19,518 nucleotides of DNA. It comes from Lutibacter sp. GTDB lineage: Bacteria; Bacteroidota; Bacteroidia; Flavobacteriales; Flavobacteriaceae. How positions within the stretch are numbered: the stretch's first letter is position 1; each line of letters begins with the position of its first letter. The notes beneath the pieces were generated by a model, which worked only from the letters and a program-made list of their open reading frames with translations, had not been told where the DNA came from and did no database searches. Positions 12,964 to 19,518 of this stretch are shown in pieces. The DNA lies in the NCBI GenBank assembly GCA_021647265.1, contig JAKIVA010000048.1:1-19518 (forward strand), given 5' to 3'. Position numbers and translations under genes: made by a program.

Positions 12964-14061
12964 TTATGCGTAAGTAGGTTTTGCACCTAACATTTTTAGT
13001 TGATTAAAATGTTCAATAATTGCTTTTCTAAAAGTTTTATACTCGTTGTATGGTAAATTAAATTCTTGAGCAGTTTCTTTTACTATTTGTGCTATTTTTC
13101 CATAATGAACATGTGAAATATGAGGGAAAATATGATGTTCAACTTGGTGATTTAAACCACCTGTATACCACGATATAAATTTATTTTTTGGAGCAAAATT
13201 TGAAGTAGTAAATAGTTGATGAATTGCCCAGGTATGTTCTAAATTACCTTCTTTGTCTGGTATAGGCATATCCGTTTTTGGAACTACATGAGCCAATTGA
13301 AAAATAACGCTTAAAATCATTCCAGCAGTATAATGCATCACAAAAAAGCCTATTAATACTTTCCACCAAGCAATATCTAAAACAATTAATGGTAACACAA
13401 TCCAAAGTAAATAATATACTATTTTAGTAATTATTAAAATAGTCCATTCTTTTGTTGGGTTTGGAAATTTACCATAGGAAAGTTTGCGTTTAAGGTAACT
13501 GTGCATTTGTTTAAAATCGGTTGTTATAGCCCAATTTATGGTTAACAAACCGTATAATAAAAAAGAATAATACTTTTGAAACTTGTGAATTTTAAACCAT
13601 TTTGAATGTTTTGAAAAGCGAATTATTCTACCAGCATCAATATCTTCATCATAACCTTGAATATTGGTAAACGTGTGGTGTAAAACATTGTGTTGAACTT
13701 TCCAATTATAAACATTTCCAGCCAAAATGTAAATACTGCTTCCCATTAATTTATTTACCCACTTTTTGCTGGAAAAAGATTCATGATTGCTATCGTGCAT
13801 CACATTCATACCAACTCCAGCCATCCCAATTCCAATAATAACCGTTAATAAGAGCAGTGCCCATTGAGGTAATGAAACAGTTAATATTAAAATTAATGGA
13901 ACTAAAAAAATGGCAAACATTATAATTGCTTTTGTATATAATTTCCAGTTCCCTGTGCGTTTAATTCCATTTTCTTTAAAATAGGAATTTACTCTTTTGT
14001 TTAATGTTCTAAAGAATTTTACTTTGTCAACTCTAGAAAAATGTATTGTATTGTTACTCAT
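12964..14061 (-). CDS. Membrane fatty acid (acyl-CoA/acyl-lipid) desaturase
   Basis: 365 residues. The three histidine boxes of membrane di-iron desaturases are intact: HDSNH (89-93), HNVLHH (124-129) and QVEHH (306-310). The Q in the third box is characteristic of front-end (delta-5/6-like) desaturases, although no cytochrome b5 domain is fused here. Hydrophobic helices lie at about 44-62, 66-86, 165-180, 208-228 and 235-258. The enzyme would introduce a double bond into fatty acyl chains in the inner membrane with oxygen and an outside electron donor. Regiospecificity cannot be told. A TAATTTTG box lies 32 bp upstream of the start. The 11-bp gap to the aminotransferase suggests one transcript. 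Confidence 0.93.
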   Translation of the reverse strand: MSNNTIHFSRVDKVKFFRTLNKRVNSYFKENGIKRTGNWKLYTKAIIMFAIFLVPLILILTVSLPQWALLLLTVIIGIGMAGVGMNVMHDSNHESFSSKKWVNKLMGSSIYILAGNVYNWKVQHNVLHHTFTNIQGYDEDIDAGRIIRFSKHSKWFKIHKFQKYYSFLLYGLLTINWAITTDFKQMHSYLKRKLSYGKFPNPTKEWTILIITKIVYYLLWIVLPLIVLDIAWWKVLIGFFVMHYTAGMILSVIFQLAHVVPKTDMPIPDKEGNLEHTWAIHQLFTTSNFAPKNKFISWYTGGLNHQVEHHIFPHISHVHYGKIAQIVKETAQEFNLPYNEYKTFRKAIIEHFNQLKMLGAKPTYA

Positions 14062-14093
14062 GATTTTATTTTATAATACAGCATATTATATGC

Positions 14094-14101
14094 CAAAATT
14101 A
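14094..14101 (-). promoter_or_regulatory. Possible -7 box of the desaturase gene
   Basis: TAATTTTG on the minus strand fits TAnnTTTG, 32 bp before the desaturase ATG. The nearest TTTG (14117-14120) is only 15 bp upstream, short of the usual 19, so the promoter call is tentative. Confidence 0.4.
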
Positions 14102-14181
14102 CGCCAATTAAACTTCCAAAAAGAAATTTTGGGAAAAATATAACATTTTTTTATAAGATGTTAATTTAAATTCAGAAAGAT

Positions 14182-14189
14182 TAATTTTG
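14182..14189 (+). promoter_or_regulatory. Possible -7 box of rsmG
   Basis: TAATTTTG fits TAnnTTTG and ends 19 bp before the rsmG ATG. No clean TTG is present at the -33 position (the sequence there is ATGTTAA). Confidence 0.4.
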
Positions 14190-14208
14190 CAACGTTAAAA
14201 TTAAAAAT

Positions 14209-14835
14209 ATGAAAATAATTTCAAAATATTTTCCAAATTTATCTGAAACTCAGGTTCAACAATTTTCTAAATTGAGTGAATTGTATAAAGAATGGAATGC
14301 ACAAATTAATGTAATATCAAGAAAAGATATTGACGAATTGTATCTCCGCCACGTGCTACATTCATTAGGAATAGCAAAAGTTCAATTATTTAAACCAAAT
14401 GCAGCTGTATTAGATGTTGGTACTGGAGGTGGTTTCCCGGGTATTCCATTAGCTATATTGTTTCCTGAAACTGATTTTTACTTAGTAGATTCAATAGGGA
14501 AAAAAATAAAAGTAGTAAATGAAGTTTCAAAGTCTCTTAATTTAAAAAATGTTAAAGCAGCACATATTAGGGCTGAGAATGTAAAAGAGGAGTTTGATTT
14601 TATTGTGAGTAGAGCCGTAACCAATATGGATGATTTTGTAAAGTGGACTCGCAATAAAATTGCTAAAAAGAATAGGCATGAGTTAAAAAACGGAATATTA
14701 TACTTAAAAGGCGGTGATTTAACAGATGAGTTAGCAAATTTTGTGAAAGCTACTCAATATGATTTGACTAATTTTTTTGAAGAAGATTTTTTTGAAACAA
14801 AAAAAGTAGTACATATTCCTTTAAAAAAAAGATAA
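14209..14835 (+). CDS. rsmG: 16S rRNA (guanine527-N7) methyltransferase RsmG
   Basis: 208 residues, normal length. The protein opens with the RsmG helical region (YKEWNAQINVISRKD, 26-40) and RHVLHSL (48-53). The SAM-binding motif is VLDVGTGGGFPGIPLA (67-82), with the acidic end of strand 2 at LVDS (92-95). SRAV (134-137) is the later family motif. It methylates N7 of G527 in 16S rRNA in the cytoplasm; loss of the enzyme gives low-level streptomycin resistance in other bacteria. It is not beside mnmG or parAB as in many other phyla. A lysine-rich tail ends at 14835, and no terminator separates it from the small gene at 14902, but that gene has its own good promoter. Confidence 0.95.
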   Translation: MKIISKYFPNLSETQVQQFSKLSELYKEWNAQINVISRKDIDELYLRHVLHSLGIAKVQLFKPNAAVLDVGTGGGFPGIPLAILFPETDFYLVDSIGKKIKVVNEVSKSLNLKNVKAAHIRAENVKEEFDFIVSRAVTNMDDFVKWTRNKIAKKNRHELKNGILYLKGGDLTDELANFVKATQYDLTNFFEEDFFETKKVVHIPLKKR

Positions 14836-14837
14836 TA

Positions 14838-14849
14838 TGACAAATGTCA
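14838..14849. promoter_or_regulatory. Palindrome next to the promoter of the 59-residue protein
   Basis: TGACA-AA-TGTCA is a perfect 5+5 palindrome ending 1 bp before the -33 TTG at 14851. Its location suits an operator or activator site; no regulator is known to me for it, and a short palindrome may be chance. Confidence 0.35.
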
Positions 14850-14850
14850 C

Positions 14851-14880
14851 TTGTAAATTACATAATTAAAGGTAATTTTG
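14851..14880 (+). promoter_or_regulatory. Bacteroidota-type promoter for the 59-residue Cys-rich protein
   Basis: TTG (14851-14853), 19-bp spacer, TAATTTTG (14873-14880): an exact fit to the consensus. Predicted start near 14886, 16 nt before the ATG at 14902. It also shows that a TTG start at 14878, inside the -7 box, is very unlikely. Confidence 0.6.
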
Positions 14881-14901
14881 TCCTTTAATTATAATAAAAT
14901 T

Positions 14902-15081
14902 ATGGAAAAAGAAAAAGCATGTTTAGTTTGTAAAAAATCATCAGCTGAAATACCTGTAACGAAATTTTATTATCAAACAAGTGAATTTTATATTTGTCCG
15001 CAACATATACCTATTCTAATTCATAACCCTCAAGAATTAGTAGGGTTGTTGCCAAACGCAGATAAACTACATAAAGGATAA
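14902..15081 (+). CDS. Small conserved protein with Cys pair (possible zinc-binding)
   Basis: 59 residues. CLVC (Cys7, Cys10) near the start and CPQH (Cys32, His35) in the middle form a CxxC...CxxH set that could hold one zinc ion, as in small treble-clef or zinc-ribbon proteins. The tail, PILIHNPQELVGLLPNADKL, is predicted helical. I chose ATG 14902 over an in-frame TTG at 14878 because the latter overlaps the promoter and adds a non-conserved lead. I believe similar short proteins are widespread in Flavobacteriia, but know no function. It has its own promoter and a shared terminator at 15107. Confidence 0.75.
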   Translation: MEKEKACLVCKKSSAEIPVTKFYYQTSEFYICPQHIPILIHNPQELVGLLPNADKLHKG

Positions 15082-15106
15082 TAGAATATTTAAACATTAG
15101 TAAAGA

Positions 15107-15132
15107 AAAACTCGCCGAAAGGCGAGTTTTTT
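15107..15132. terminator. Bidirectional terminator between the small protein gene and pruA
   Basis: Perfect 10-bp stem AAAACTCGCC (15107-15116) / GGCGAGTTTT (15121-15130) closed by a stable GAAA tetraloop, with T after it on the plus strand and T-rich sequence after it on the minus strand. It sits between two convergent genes (stops at 15081 and 15153) and can serve both. Confidence 0.9.
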
Positions 15133-15152
15133 GATTTAAAAGTTACCTGTTG

Positions 15153-16781
15153 TTATTTCTCTAAAAAAGGATATCTATAATCTGTTGGAGGTACAAAAGT
15201 TTCTTTTATTGTACGGTTACTCACCCAACGTAATAAATTCCATACAGATCCTGCCTTGTCATTTGTTCCAGAGCCTCTCGCCCCACCAAATGGTTGTTGA
15301 CCAACAACAGCACCTGTAGGTTTGTCATTTATATAAAAATTACCAGCGGCATTCTCAAGTTTGTCGGTAGCAATATCAATAACGTAACGATCTCCACTAA
15401 AAATTGCTCCTGTTAAAGCATATTCACTTGTGTTATCTAAAACGTCTAAAATTTCTTCCCATTGTTCATCCTCGTAAACATATATAGTAATAATTGGGCC
15501 AAATAATTCAGTACACATTGTTTTGTATTGAGGGTTTGTTGTTACAATAATAGTTGGTTCAATAAAATACCCAACAGTATCATCATAACCACCACCTACA
15601 ATAATTTCAGCATCATCATCTTTTTTTGCTTGGTCAATATAGCCAGATAACTTAGTAAAAGCTCTGTCATCAATAACGGCGTTTATAAAGTTTGAAGTAT
15701 CATCAGGAGCTCCCATTTTAAAGGAGTTAACATCTTTTATAATTGCTTTTTTAATAGTACTCCATAAACTTTTTGGTAGATACGCACGTGATGCTGCAGA
15801 GCATTTTTGCCCTTGATATTCAAAAGCTCCTCTAGAAATAGCCGTAGCAACTTCTTGAGCATTTGCTGATGGATGTGCCCAAATAAAATCTTTTCCCCCA
15901 GTTTCTCCTACAATTCTTGGGTACGATTTATAGTTATTCATATTTTTCCCAATGGTTTCCCAAAAACTGTTGAATACTGGTGTTGAGCCAGTAAAGTGAA
16001 CTCCAGAAAAGTTTGAATTATTTAAAAGAACATCAGTAATCATACTTGAATTACCAGTGACCATATTAATTACACCATCAGGTAAACCAGCTGCTTTAAA
16101 TATTTCCATAATCACATTTGCTGAATACACTTGTGACCGTGCAGGTTTCCAAATAACAACATTTCCCATTAGTGCGGGAGCAGCAGGTAAATTTCCAGCA
16201 ATTGATGTAAAATTAAAAGGAGTAATTGCATATACAAAACCTTCGAGTGGGCGGTATTCCATACGATTCCATATTCCAGGGGATGATTGTGGTTGATTAT
16301 TGTATATTTCTGTCATAAACTCTACGTTAAACCGGAAAAAATCAATCAATTCACAGGCTGAATCAATTTCAGCTTGCATCACATTTTTAGATTGGGCAAT
16401 CATAGTTGCAGCATTTAACTTATCTCTAAACGGACCTGCTAATAATTCTGCAGCTTTTAAGAAAATAGCAGCTCTGTGTTCCCAACTTGTTGCCGCCCAT
16501 TTTTTACGAGCTTTTAAAGCTTCTGTTATTGCTAATTCAAGATGTTCTTTTTCAGCGGTATGATATTTCCCAACAGTATGCTTATGGTTATGAGGTGGAT
16601 GAATAGCTACTGTTTTTCCTGTTCGGTATTCTTTTCCTCCAATATAAAAAGGAATATCAACTTGTTCGTTATACATTTTTTTGTATGTATCTAACAAATT
16701 TTTACGTTCTTGAGTTCCAGAGGCGTACGACTTTACAGCCTCGTTAACTGCTTTTGGTACTTTATAAAATCCTGTTGCCAT
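15153..16781 (-). CDS. pruA: L-glutamate gamma-semialdehyde (1-pyrroline-5-carboxylate) dehydrogenase
   Basis: 542 residues, the usual length of the single-domain (ALDH4A1-like) enzyme rather than the bifunctional PutA. Catalytic features: Asn190 in TPFNFTSI, cofactor-binding WKPA (211-214), FTGS (263-266), Glu293 in VGETGGKDF and the nucleophile Cys327 in GQKCSAASR. It oxidises glutamate semialdehyde to glutamate with NAD+, the second step of proline breakdown, in the cytoplasm. Proline dehydrogenase is not adjacent. The gene is divergent from the TANGO2-type gene (108-bp gap) and ends at a strong bidirectional terminator. Upstream, TATTTTG (minus strand, around 16831-16837) is one base short of the -7 consensus, so I do not call a promoter. 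Confidence 0.95.
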   Translation of the reverse strand: MATGFYKVPKAVNEAVKSYASGTQERKNLLDTYKKMYNEQVDIPFYIGGKEYRTGKTVAIHPPHNHKHTVGKYHTAEKEHLELAITEALKARKKWAATSWEHRAAIFLKAAELLAGPFRDKLNAATMIAQSKNVMQAEIDSACELIDFFRFNVEFMTEIYNNQPQSSPGIWNRMEYRPLEGFVYAITPFNFTSIAGNLPAAPALMGNVVIWKPARSQVYSANVIMEIFKAAGLPDGVINMVTGNSSMITDVLLNNSNFSGVHFTGSTPVFNSFWETIGKNMNNYKSYPRIVGETGGKDFIWAHPSANAQEVATAISRGAFEYQGQKCSAASRAYLPKSLWSTIKKAIIKDVNSFKMGAPDDTSNFINAVIDDRAFTKLSGYIDQAKKDDDAEIIVGGGYDDTVGYFIEPTIIVTTNPQYKTMCTELFGPIITIYVYEDEQWEEILDVLDNTSEYALTGAIFSGDRYVIDIATDKLENAAGNFYINDKPTGAVVGQQPFGGARGSGTNDKAGSVWNLLRWVSNRTIKETFVPPTDYRYPFLEK

Positions 16782-16889
16782 TATATTATTTTTTAAAAAT
16801 TTTTCTACTTAAATTTGCTCGACAAAGTTACAAAATAGGATTCACTTTTTGTTTAAAAGACTAATACTCAATATTCAAATTTTAATAGT

Positions 16890-17594
16890 ATGTGTACCGT
16901 TACTTTTCTTCCTTTAAAGAACAATAATTTTATTTTAACATCAAATAGAGATGAGCAACGACTAAGAGAAACATTACCTCCAAAAAAATACGTTGAAAAT
17001 GGTGTTGAAATGGTATTCCCTAAAGATAAAACAGCAGGAGGAACTTGGATTGGTACTAGCTCTAAAAATAGGTTGATTTGTGTACTAAACGGAGCTTTTA
17101 AAAAGCATGTGAAGAAAAAAAAATATAAGAAAAGCAGAGGTGTTATTGCTAAAGAAATATTAAAAGAAGATGATTTCCTTCAATATGTTGAACGTTTAGA
17201 TTTAAAAGGTATTGAACCTTTTACAATGATTATTATTGATTGGAATAAGGGGCAATTAAATTTGTATGAATTAATTTGGGACGAAACTAAAAAATATTTT
17301 AACAAATTAAAGAATGAAGCAAAAATTTGGTCATCTTCAACCTTGTATTCAAATACTATAAAAGAAAAACGGAAGCAATGGTTTCATAAATGGGTTAGTG
17401 AAAATGAATTTACTTCAGAAGCCATTTTAAACTTTCATCATTCCGAAAATGGAGACAAAGAACAGTCGGTTTTAATGAAGCGTTCTTATGTTGAAACAGT
17501 TAGTATTACCTCAGTAAAAAAAGAAAGGGATTTAATTGAAATGCAGTATGCAGATGTTGTACACAATCAAAAATCAAAATACAACTACACGTAA
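16890..17594 (+). CDS. TANGO2/NRDE family protein
   Basis: 234 residues. The family name motif NRDE is at residues 19-22 (TSNRDEQR). The protein begins Met-Cys-Thr, so removal of Met1 would expose Cys2, as in Ntn-hydrolase-fold members. GGTWIG (49-54 region) and the LNG (66-68 region) blocks are typical. Eukaryotic TANGO2 affects Golgi organisation and energy metabolism, and family members have been proposed to move haem, though this is debated; bacterial roles are not settled. A Lys-rich loop (about 71-83) is notable. It converges with apaG, their stops being 19 bp apart, with no clear terminator between. No promoter recognised in the 108-bp gap shared with pruA. Confidence 0.88.
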   Translation: MCTVTFLPLKNNNFILTSNRDEQRLRETLPPKKYVENGVEMVFPKDKTAGGTWIGTSSKNRLICVLNGAFKKHVKKKKYKKSRGVIAKEILKEDDFLQYVERLDLKGIEPFTMIIIDWNKGQLNLYELIWDETKKYFNKLKNEAKIWSSSTLYSNTIKEKRKQWFHKWVSENEFTSEAILNFHHSENGDKEQSVLMKRSYVETVSITSVKKERDLIEMQYADVVHNQKSKYNYT

Positions 17595-17613
17595 ATATCT
17601 TATTGTTAGAAGT

Positions 17614-18000
17614 TTAGTTATATATGTTAGAAACCATTAATTGAAATGTAGGAATATAAACTTTAAAGGTTTTAGAGGTTTTAAAATTTATCATATTGTA
17701 AAACCCTTTCATAGCACCAATAGGAGATGTTAAAAAACAATTAGATTTATAGGTGTGTTTTTCAGCAGGTTTTAAAATGGGTTTTTCACCAATAACACCA
17801 GACCCTTCAATAATTTCAGTATTATTTAAAGAATCAAAAATTTTCCAGTGACGACCTAAAAGCTGAACAGTTTCATTACTTTGGTTTTCAATTGTAATTT
17901 GATAACTAAAAGCATAGTACATCCTGTAATTTCGATAACTTGTGCCTTCGAAATTAGAAATTACGGAGATTTTAATACCATTTGTTACCTGTTGTACCAT
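17614..18000 (-). CDS. apaG: ApaG domain protein (Co2+/Mg2+ efflux protein ApaG homologue)
   Basis: 128 residues, the normal size for the single-domain ApaG fold, a fibronectin-III-like beta sandwich. Landmarks: AFSYQITIENQSNETVQLLGRHW (about 29-51) and GVIGEKPILKPAEKHTYKSNC (about 63-83), followed by LTSPIGAMKGFYNM. Bacterial apaG mutants were linked to cobalt resistance and magnesium efflux, but the direct activity is unknown, and the same domain occurs in eukaryotic F-box proteins. The start lies 53 bp downstream of the Plug-family gene stop on the same strand, so they may share a transcript; the pairing is, as I recall, frequent in flavobacteria. Confidence 0.92.
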   Translation of the reverse strand: MVQQVTNGIKISVISNFEGTSYRNYRMYYAFSYQITIENQSNETVQLLGRHWKIFDSLNNTEIIEGSGVIGEKPILKPAEKHTYKSNCFLTSPIGAMKGFYNMINFKTSKTFKVYIPTFQLMVSNIYN

Positions 18001-18053
18001 AGTAACTTACTGCTTTTTAAAGGTCAAAGATACTAAAATTATGAAATCAAAAA

Positions 18054-19301
18054 TTAATTATTTATTTTTTCAGAATTACCATAACCAATACCAATTACTT
18101 TTGTATATCTATCTCCAAACTTTTTATAATAAACTAAAACAGTATAATCGTTTTCTGTTTGGAAGTATGACCCATCAATATCATGGTTGCTAATAATGCC
18201 ATTTTTAGTTTTGGTAACGTATTGATAGTTGTAAAAACCTTGTTTGAGTAATATTGTTGCTTCATACAAACCAGTTTCTGTATTGTAATAAAGTTTATTA
18301 GTGTTGTTTAATTGCCAATTATTATAATCTCCACTAACATAAATATCTTTCCCTTCTATATTTTCAAAACTTTCTAATGAGAAATGAACCCAACTATAAT
18401 CTGCATCTAAATTACTGTTATTCCCATCAAGTGTTCTAATAATAAAGTTCCCATTTATATCAGGAAATAACGTGTATGGTTTGCCAATTCTCCCTTCATT
18501 TGTATACAAATAAGTATGGTATAATTCTTTACCTAGTTCAACTTTGGCAATATTTAAGGTTGAATTTCGTATTGATTTCGAATCGAAGAATAAAAACTCA
18601 TTACCTCCCCAAAAACTAGTTTCTTTGTTGTACTTATACAGTAGCTGTGTTCCTCTATAAAATTGAGGTTTTAAACCAATAATTGCCGTTTGCCAATTGT
18701 TATTTTGAAGAATAACAGGTATAATTTCTAAACTTGGGTTATTGATGTTGTAATTTGGGTGATTAATAATAAACTCAACCGACTGTTTAGTGTTAATGGT
18801 TGCAATATCTCTACTTTTATAAATAGCAACTCCAACAGTAACTTTGGGTTCGTAAACAACAAATTTTCTTTTAAAAACAACCTCTAAATCTTCATTTATT
18901 ACAGATAGTATATAATTTCCTGAGATTTTAATTTTAGAGGCTTCATTAGGAATTGTCAGGGTGTAATTTGTGTAAGGTTGTAGTGTGTTAAATGAGTTTT
19001 CAAAATCTCTAATTCTATCCTCGGCAAAGCCGTTTATAAATTCAAATTCAGATAAATTAGAGACTTCCCAATCTAATGTGCAGTGCTCAATTTTATAGCT
19101 GTAGTTGTGTTCATCGGCATTTAAGTCGTCAAAAGAGAGTATTAATTTTTCTCCTAGTCTAATTATAGGTGCATAATTATTTGTGGCTGTTGGTTTAAAA
19201 ATAATAGTTTTAATATAACTGGGTTCAATAAAATCAGATTGAGCATAACTCAATGAGATAAAGAACAGCATCATAAAAAAAAGAGAAAAATATTTTTTCA
19301 A
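18054..19301 (-). CDS. Type IX secretion system Plug family protein (DUF5103)
   Basis: 415 residues with a clear signal peptide (1-20, cleavage after YA before QSDF). The mature part is beta-rich, with family marks such as LSFDDLNADEHNYSYKIEHC (about 53-72), DWEVSNLSEFEFINGF and, near the C-terminus, VSGDYNNWQ (about 336-344), a carbohydrate-module-like strand region. DUF5103 proteins include the Plug subunit found in the Flavobacterium SprA structure, where it closes the periplasmic side of the translocon. That supports a periplasmic job in type IX secretion. No other T9SS gene is nearby. Upstream (19302-19390) no strong promoter was found, and an insertion sequence begins 90 bp before the start. 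Confidence 0.85.
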   Translation of the reverse strand: MKKYFSLFFMMLFFISLSYAQSDFIEPSYIKTIIFKPTATNNYAPIIRLGEKLILSFDDLNADEHNYSYKIEHCTLDWEVSNLSEFEFINGFAEDRIRDFENSFNTLQPYTNYTLTIPNEASKIKISGNYILSVINEDLEVVFKRKFVVYEPKVTVGVAIYKSRDIATINTKQSVEFIINHPNYNINNPSLEIIPVILQNNNWQTAIIGLKPQFYRGTQLLYKYNKETSFWGGNEFLFFDSKSIRNSTLNIAKVELGKELYHTYLYTNEGRIGKPYTLFPDINGNFIIRTLDGNNSNLDADYSWVHFSLESFENIEGKDIYVSGDYNNWQLNNTNKLYYNTETGLYEATILLKQGFYNYQYVTKTKNGIISNHDIDGSYFQTENDYTVLVYYKKFGDRYTKVIGIGYGNSEKINN

Positions 19302-19390
19302 AAGGTTTATTTATTAGTTGAATTAACAATAGTTATACCAAAAATGCATCATCAAAAGTACTAAAACTAATATTAGAAGACTAATAAAAA

Positions 19391-19424
19391 TAAGAGGCTG
19401 TCTGAAAAGGCAGTCTTTTTTTTT
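19391..19424 (+). terminator. Hairpin with T-run within the insertion sequence end
   Basis: AAGAGGCTGTCT (19392-19403), loop GAAA, then AGGCAGTCTTTT (19408-19419): 12 pairs, three of them G.U, followed by T to 19424 (nine T from 19416). It would stop plus-strand transcription entering the element from the left, a known way insertion sequences limit transposase expression from outside. Confidence 0.6.
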
Positions 19425-19457
19425 GGAAAAAAGCAAGAGATTGATTATTTTCATGGA

Positions 19458-19518
19458 ATGAAATCAAAAGCAGTATTCAAGACTTATAATCAAGATCAAT
19501 TAAGTTTACTACCTCCAA
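19458..19518 (+). CDS. Transposase, N-terminal fragment (IS1182 family)
   Basis: Only the first 20 codons are in the window. ATG at 19458 opens a frame that runs to the edge without a stop. The peptide begins MKSKAVFKTY and continues through QDQLSLLPP. From memory, this fits the usual opening of Bacteroidota IS1182-type transposases (VFKxYxQxQ, then LLPP), which carry a DDE catalytic domain further on. An earlier ATG at 19453 is followed at once by a stop. The gene is incomplete here because the window ends, which says nothing on whether the element is intact. Confidence 0.7.
   Translation, partial: MKSKAVFKTYNQDQLSLLPP

Larger units (their letters stand above)
19391..19518 (+). mobile_element. 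Left end of an insertion sequence (IS1182-like), cut by the window edge
   Basis: The segment begins with AAGAGGCTGTCTGAAAAG (19392-19409), also found with one difference at the right end of the repeat at 7404-7424, and contains a transposase start codon about 65 bp inside, normal spacing for an IS. The right end, target duplication and completeness cannot be judged. Family is judged from the first 20 transposase residues only. Confidence 0.65.

Noticed and set aside
14841..14853. Riboswitch or leader structure upstream of the 59-residue gene
   Set aside because: The predicted leader is only about 16 nt, too short; the palindrome lies upstream of the transcription start and is better seen as a DNA site.
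14878..14901. TTG start for the 59-residue protein
   Set aside because: It lies within the predicted -7 box, upstream of the predicted transcription start.
16057..16563. Open frames on the plus strand within pruA (and similar ones inside cyoE, tsaB and the aminotransferase)
   Set aside because: They are antisense shadows of strongly supported genes, without family motifs or start signals.
17604..17632. Direct repeat TGTTAGAA (17604-17611 and 17625-17632) spanning the convergent gene ends
   Set aside because: Two 8-bp copies in AT-rich DNA with no further structure; not enough to call a site or target duplication.

Overview
The window looks like chromosome of a low-GC Bacteroidota, most likely a member of the Flavobacteriaceae. 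Reasons: strong AT bias; almost no Shine-Dalgarno sequences ahead of the genes; several upstream sites that fit the Bacteroidota promoter (TTG or TTTG, about 19 bp, TAnnTTTG); a type IX secretion Plug-family protein; a Bacteroidota-style split haem-copper oxidase locus; and several small conserved families that I associate with Flavobacteriia. I cannot name the genus from sequence alone.

Layout. (1) 1-701, minus strand: a short GIY-YIG family gene and a two-gene tRNA operon, tRNA-Gly(GCC) then tRNA-Leu(UAA), with its own promoter and terminator. (2) 879-5848, plus strand: a respiratory block. It holds haem O synthase, two cytochrome oxidase subunit III proteins, a subunit IV (CyoD-like) protein, a terminator, a thioredoxin-fold protein that resembles a SCO protein without copper ligands, a true SCO protein, a DUF420/CtaM-like membrane protein and a tiny CxxC membrane protein. 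Subunits I and II are not in the window. (3) 5939-7267: a TolC-type outer-membrane efflux protein with no pump genes beside it. (4) 7289-7424: a nested inverted repeat in the tolC-tsaB gap. (5) 7474-8820: tsaB, converging on and overlapping by 9 bp a secreted protein of unknown function. (6) 8899-14061, all minus: DUF1304 membrane protein, a thioredoxin-domain (DUF255/YyaL) lipoprotein, dodecin, a class I aminotransferase and a three-histidine-box fatty acid desaturase. (7) 14209-15081, plus: rsmG and a 59-residue Cys-rich protein. (8) 15153-19301: pruA (minus), a TANGO2/NRDE protein (plus), apaG and the Plug-family gene (both minus). (9) 19391 to the end: the left end of an insertion sequence with the first 20 codons of an IS1182-type transposase.

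How the parts work together. The 879-5848 block makes haem O, the accessory subunits and the copper-insertion and assembly factors of an aa3/caa3-type oxidase. The remaining genes are housekeeping: tRNA t6A modification (tsaB), 16S rRNA methylation (rsmG), proline catabolism (pruA), lipid desaturation and flavin storage.

Most interesting points. The repeat at 7289-7424 has ends nearly identical to the terminal sequence of the insertion sequence at 19392-19409, so it may be a small non-autonomous derivative (MITE-like). Its right end may also supply the -33 box of the tsaB promoter. A SCO-like protein without metal ligands sits directly before the real SCO gene. A good intrinsic terminator for the gene at 8146-8820 lies inside the tsaB coding sequence on the opposite strand. 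I saw no CRISPR array, prophage, defence island or clearly new multi-gene system; most of the window is ordinary core genome.
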